Part shown: in pieces, positions 63,939 to 64,000 of the stretch
Layout of the letters: every line of letters starts with the position of its first letter
Position numbering within the stretch: position 1 is the first letter of the stretch
Notes under the pieces: generated by a model
What the model was told of the DNA's origin: nothing
What the model saw: the letters and a program-made list of their open reading frames with translations, nothing else
Databases searched by the model: none
Program-made: the position numbers and the translations under genes
Assembly: GCF_024808665.1 (NCBI RefSeq)
Contig: NZ_JANUBZ010000019.1
Location: 1 to 64,000, forward strand
Direction: 5' to 3'
Origin: Mucilaginibacter empetricola
Lineage (GTDB): Bacteria; Bacteroidota; Bacteroidia; Sphingobacteriales; Sphingobacteriaceae
DNA length: 64,000 nucleotides

Positions 63939-64000
63939 CGATTTGATTGTTGCTGTTTCAAAAGCTATTCGCGCACCCCATCCACCTAAAACAAAATTGT

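Noticed and set aside
1..64000. tRNA, rRNA, CRISPR, riboswitch and prophage search by eye.
   Set aside because: No cloverleaf, repeat-spacer array, or phage structural gene was recognised. A scanner could still find a weak tRNA or riboswitch.

Overview
The window looks like chromosomal DNA of a Bacteroidota bacterium, most likely Sphingobacteriaceae (Mucilaginibacter/Pedobacter-like; genus is inference). Reasons: AT-rich coding style, many outer-membrane beta-barrel and TonB-linked proteins, two-gene ABC permeases of the FtsX/MacB type, families almost confined to this phylum (DUF5606, Porin_10, DUF6496, HU-CCDC81/SPOR), TTTG / TAnnTTTG promoters, and many short palindromic intergenic repeats. 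No rRNA, tRNA, CRISPR array, prophage or conventional transposase gene was seen.

Layout. 0.2-2.6 kb: FtsX-type ABC permease. 2.7-6.6 kb (minus): overlapping operon guaA, a substrate-binding-type lipoprotein and an RsmB/NOP-like rRNA methyltransferase. 6.7-10.7 kb: small accessory genes (DMP19-like, VOC, GNAT, PHB-depolymerase-like esterase), a PIN toxin/antitoxin pair bordered by the decayed end of a second esterase copy, and an outer-membrane barrel. 10.8-13.4 kb: AraC-MGMT (Ada-like) protein, 2OG-Fe(II) oxygenase, TPR and small membrane proteins. 13.4-16.9 kb: AI-2E-family permease, DUF6496, and an oxidoreductase pair. 17.1-18.4 kb: ECF sigma operon. 18.4-27.8 kb (minus): TPR protein, barrel, HU/SPOR protein, ExbB, ExbD, TonB, FolC. 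28-34.7 kb: HExxH secreted protein, two orphan receivers, two tandem Omp85-type barrels with an alpha/beta hydrolase and a class A serine hydrolase. 35-40 kb: two more ABC permeases, with a 22-bp-armed palindrome on each side of the second. 40-42.4 kb (minus): PspA operon. 42.8-47.6 kb: S51 peptidase, lpxK, purine nucleoside phosphorylase, porin. 47.6-54.7 kb: uncharacterised exported protein, cyclophilin, DUF5606, CDF transporter, LpxO-like hydroxylase, rlmH, membrane MutS-like ATPase. 54.8-64 kb: TonB-type receptor, leuS, lipoprotein, dicarboxylate/glutamate symporter.

Most notable. (1) leuS is open through 1116 codons because it carries two in-frame insertions of one palindromic element family. 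One is 495 bp, has imperfect terminal inverted repeats and encodes a complete-looking DUF559/Vsr-like nuclease domain with no internal Met. The other is 86 bp and looks like an internal-deletion (MITE-like) version of it. This resembles a nuclease-bearing mobile element that lives inside an essential gene without breaking the frame. (2) The motif TGTAACATT-N14-ATCTAA precedes the ECF sigma gene and recurs with identical spacing before the lipoprotein-PspA operon, suggesting a sigma-controlled envelope stress regulon. (3) The TPR-barrel-HU/SPOR-ExbBD-TonB cluster reads like a dedicated trans-envelope energised complex, possibly at the division site.

All functional calls come from reading the sequence and from family knowledge; no database search was run.
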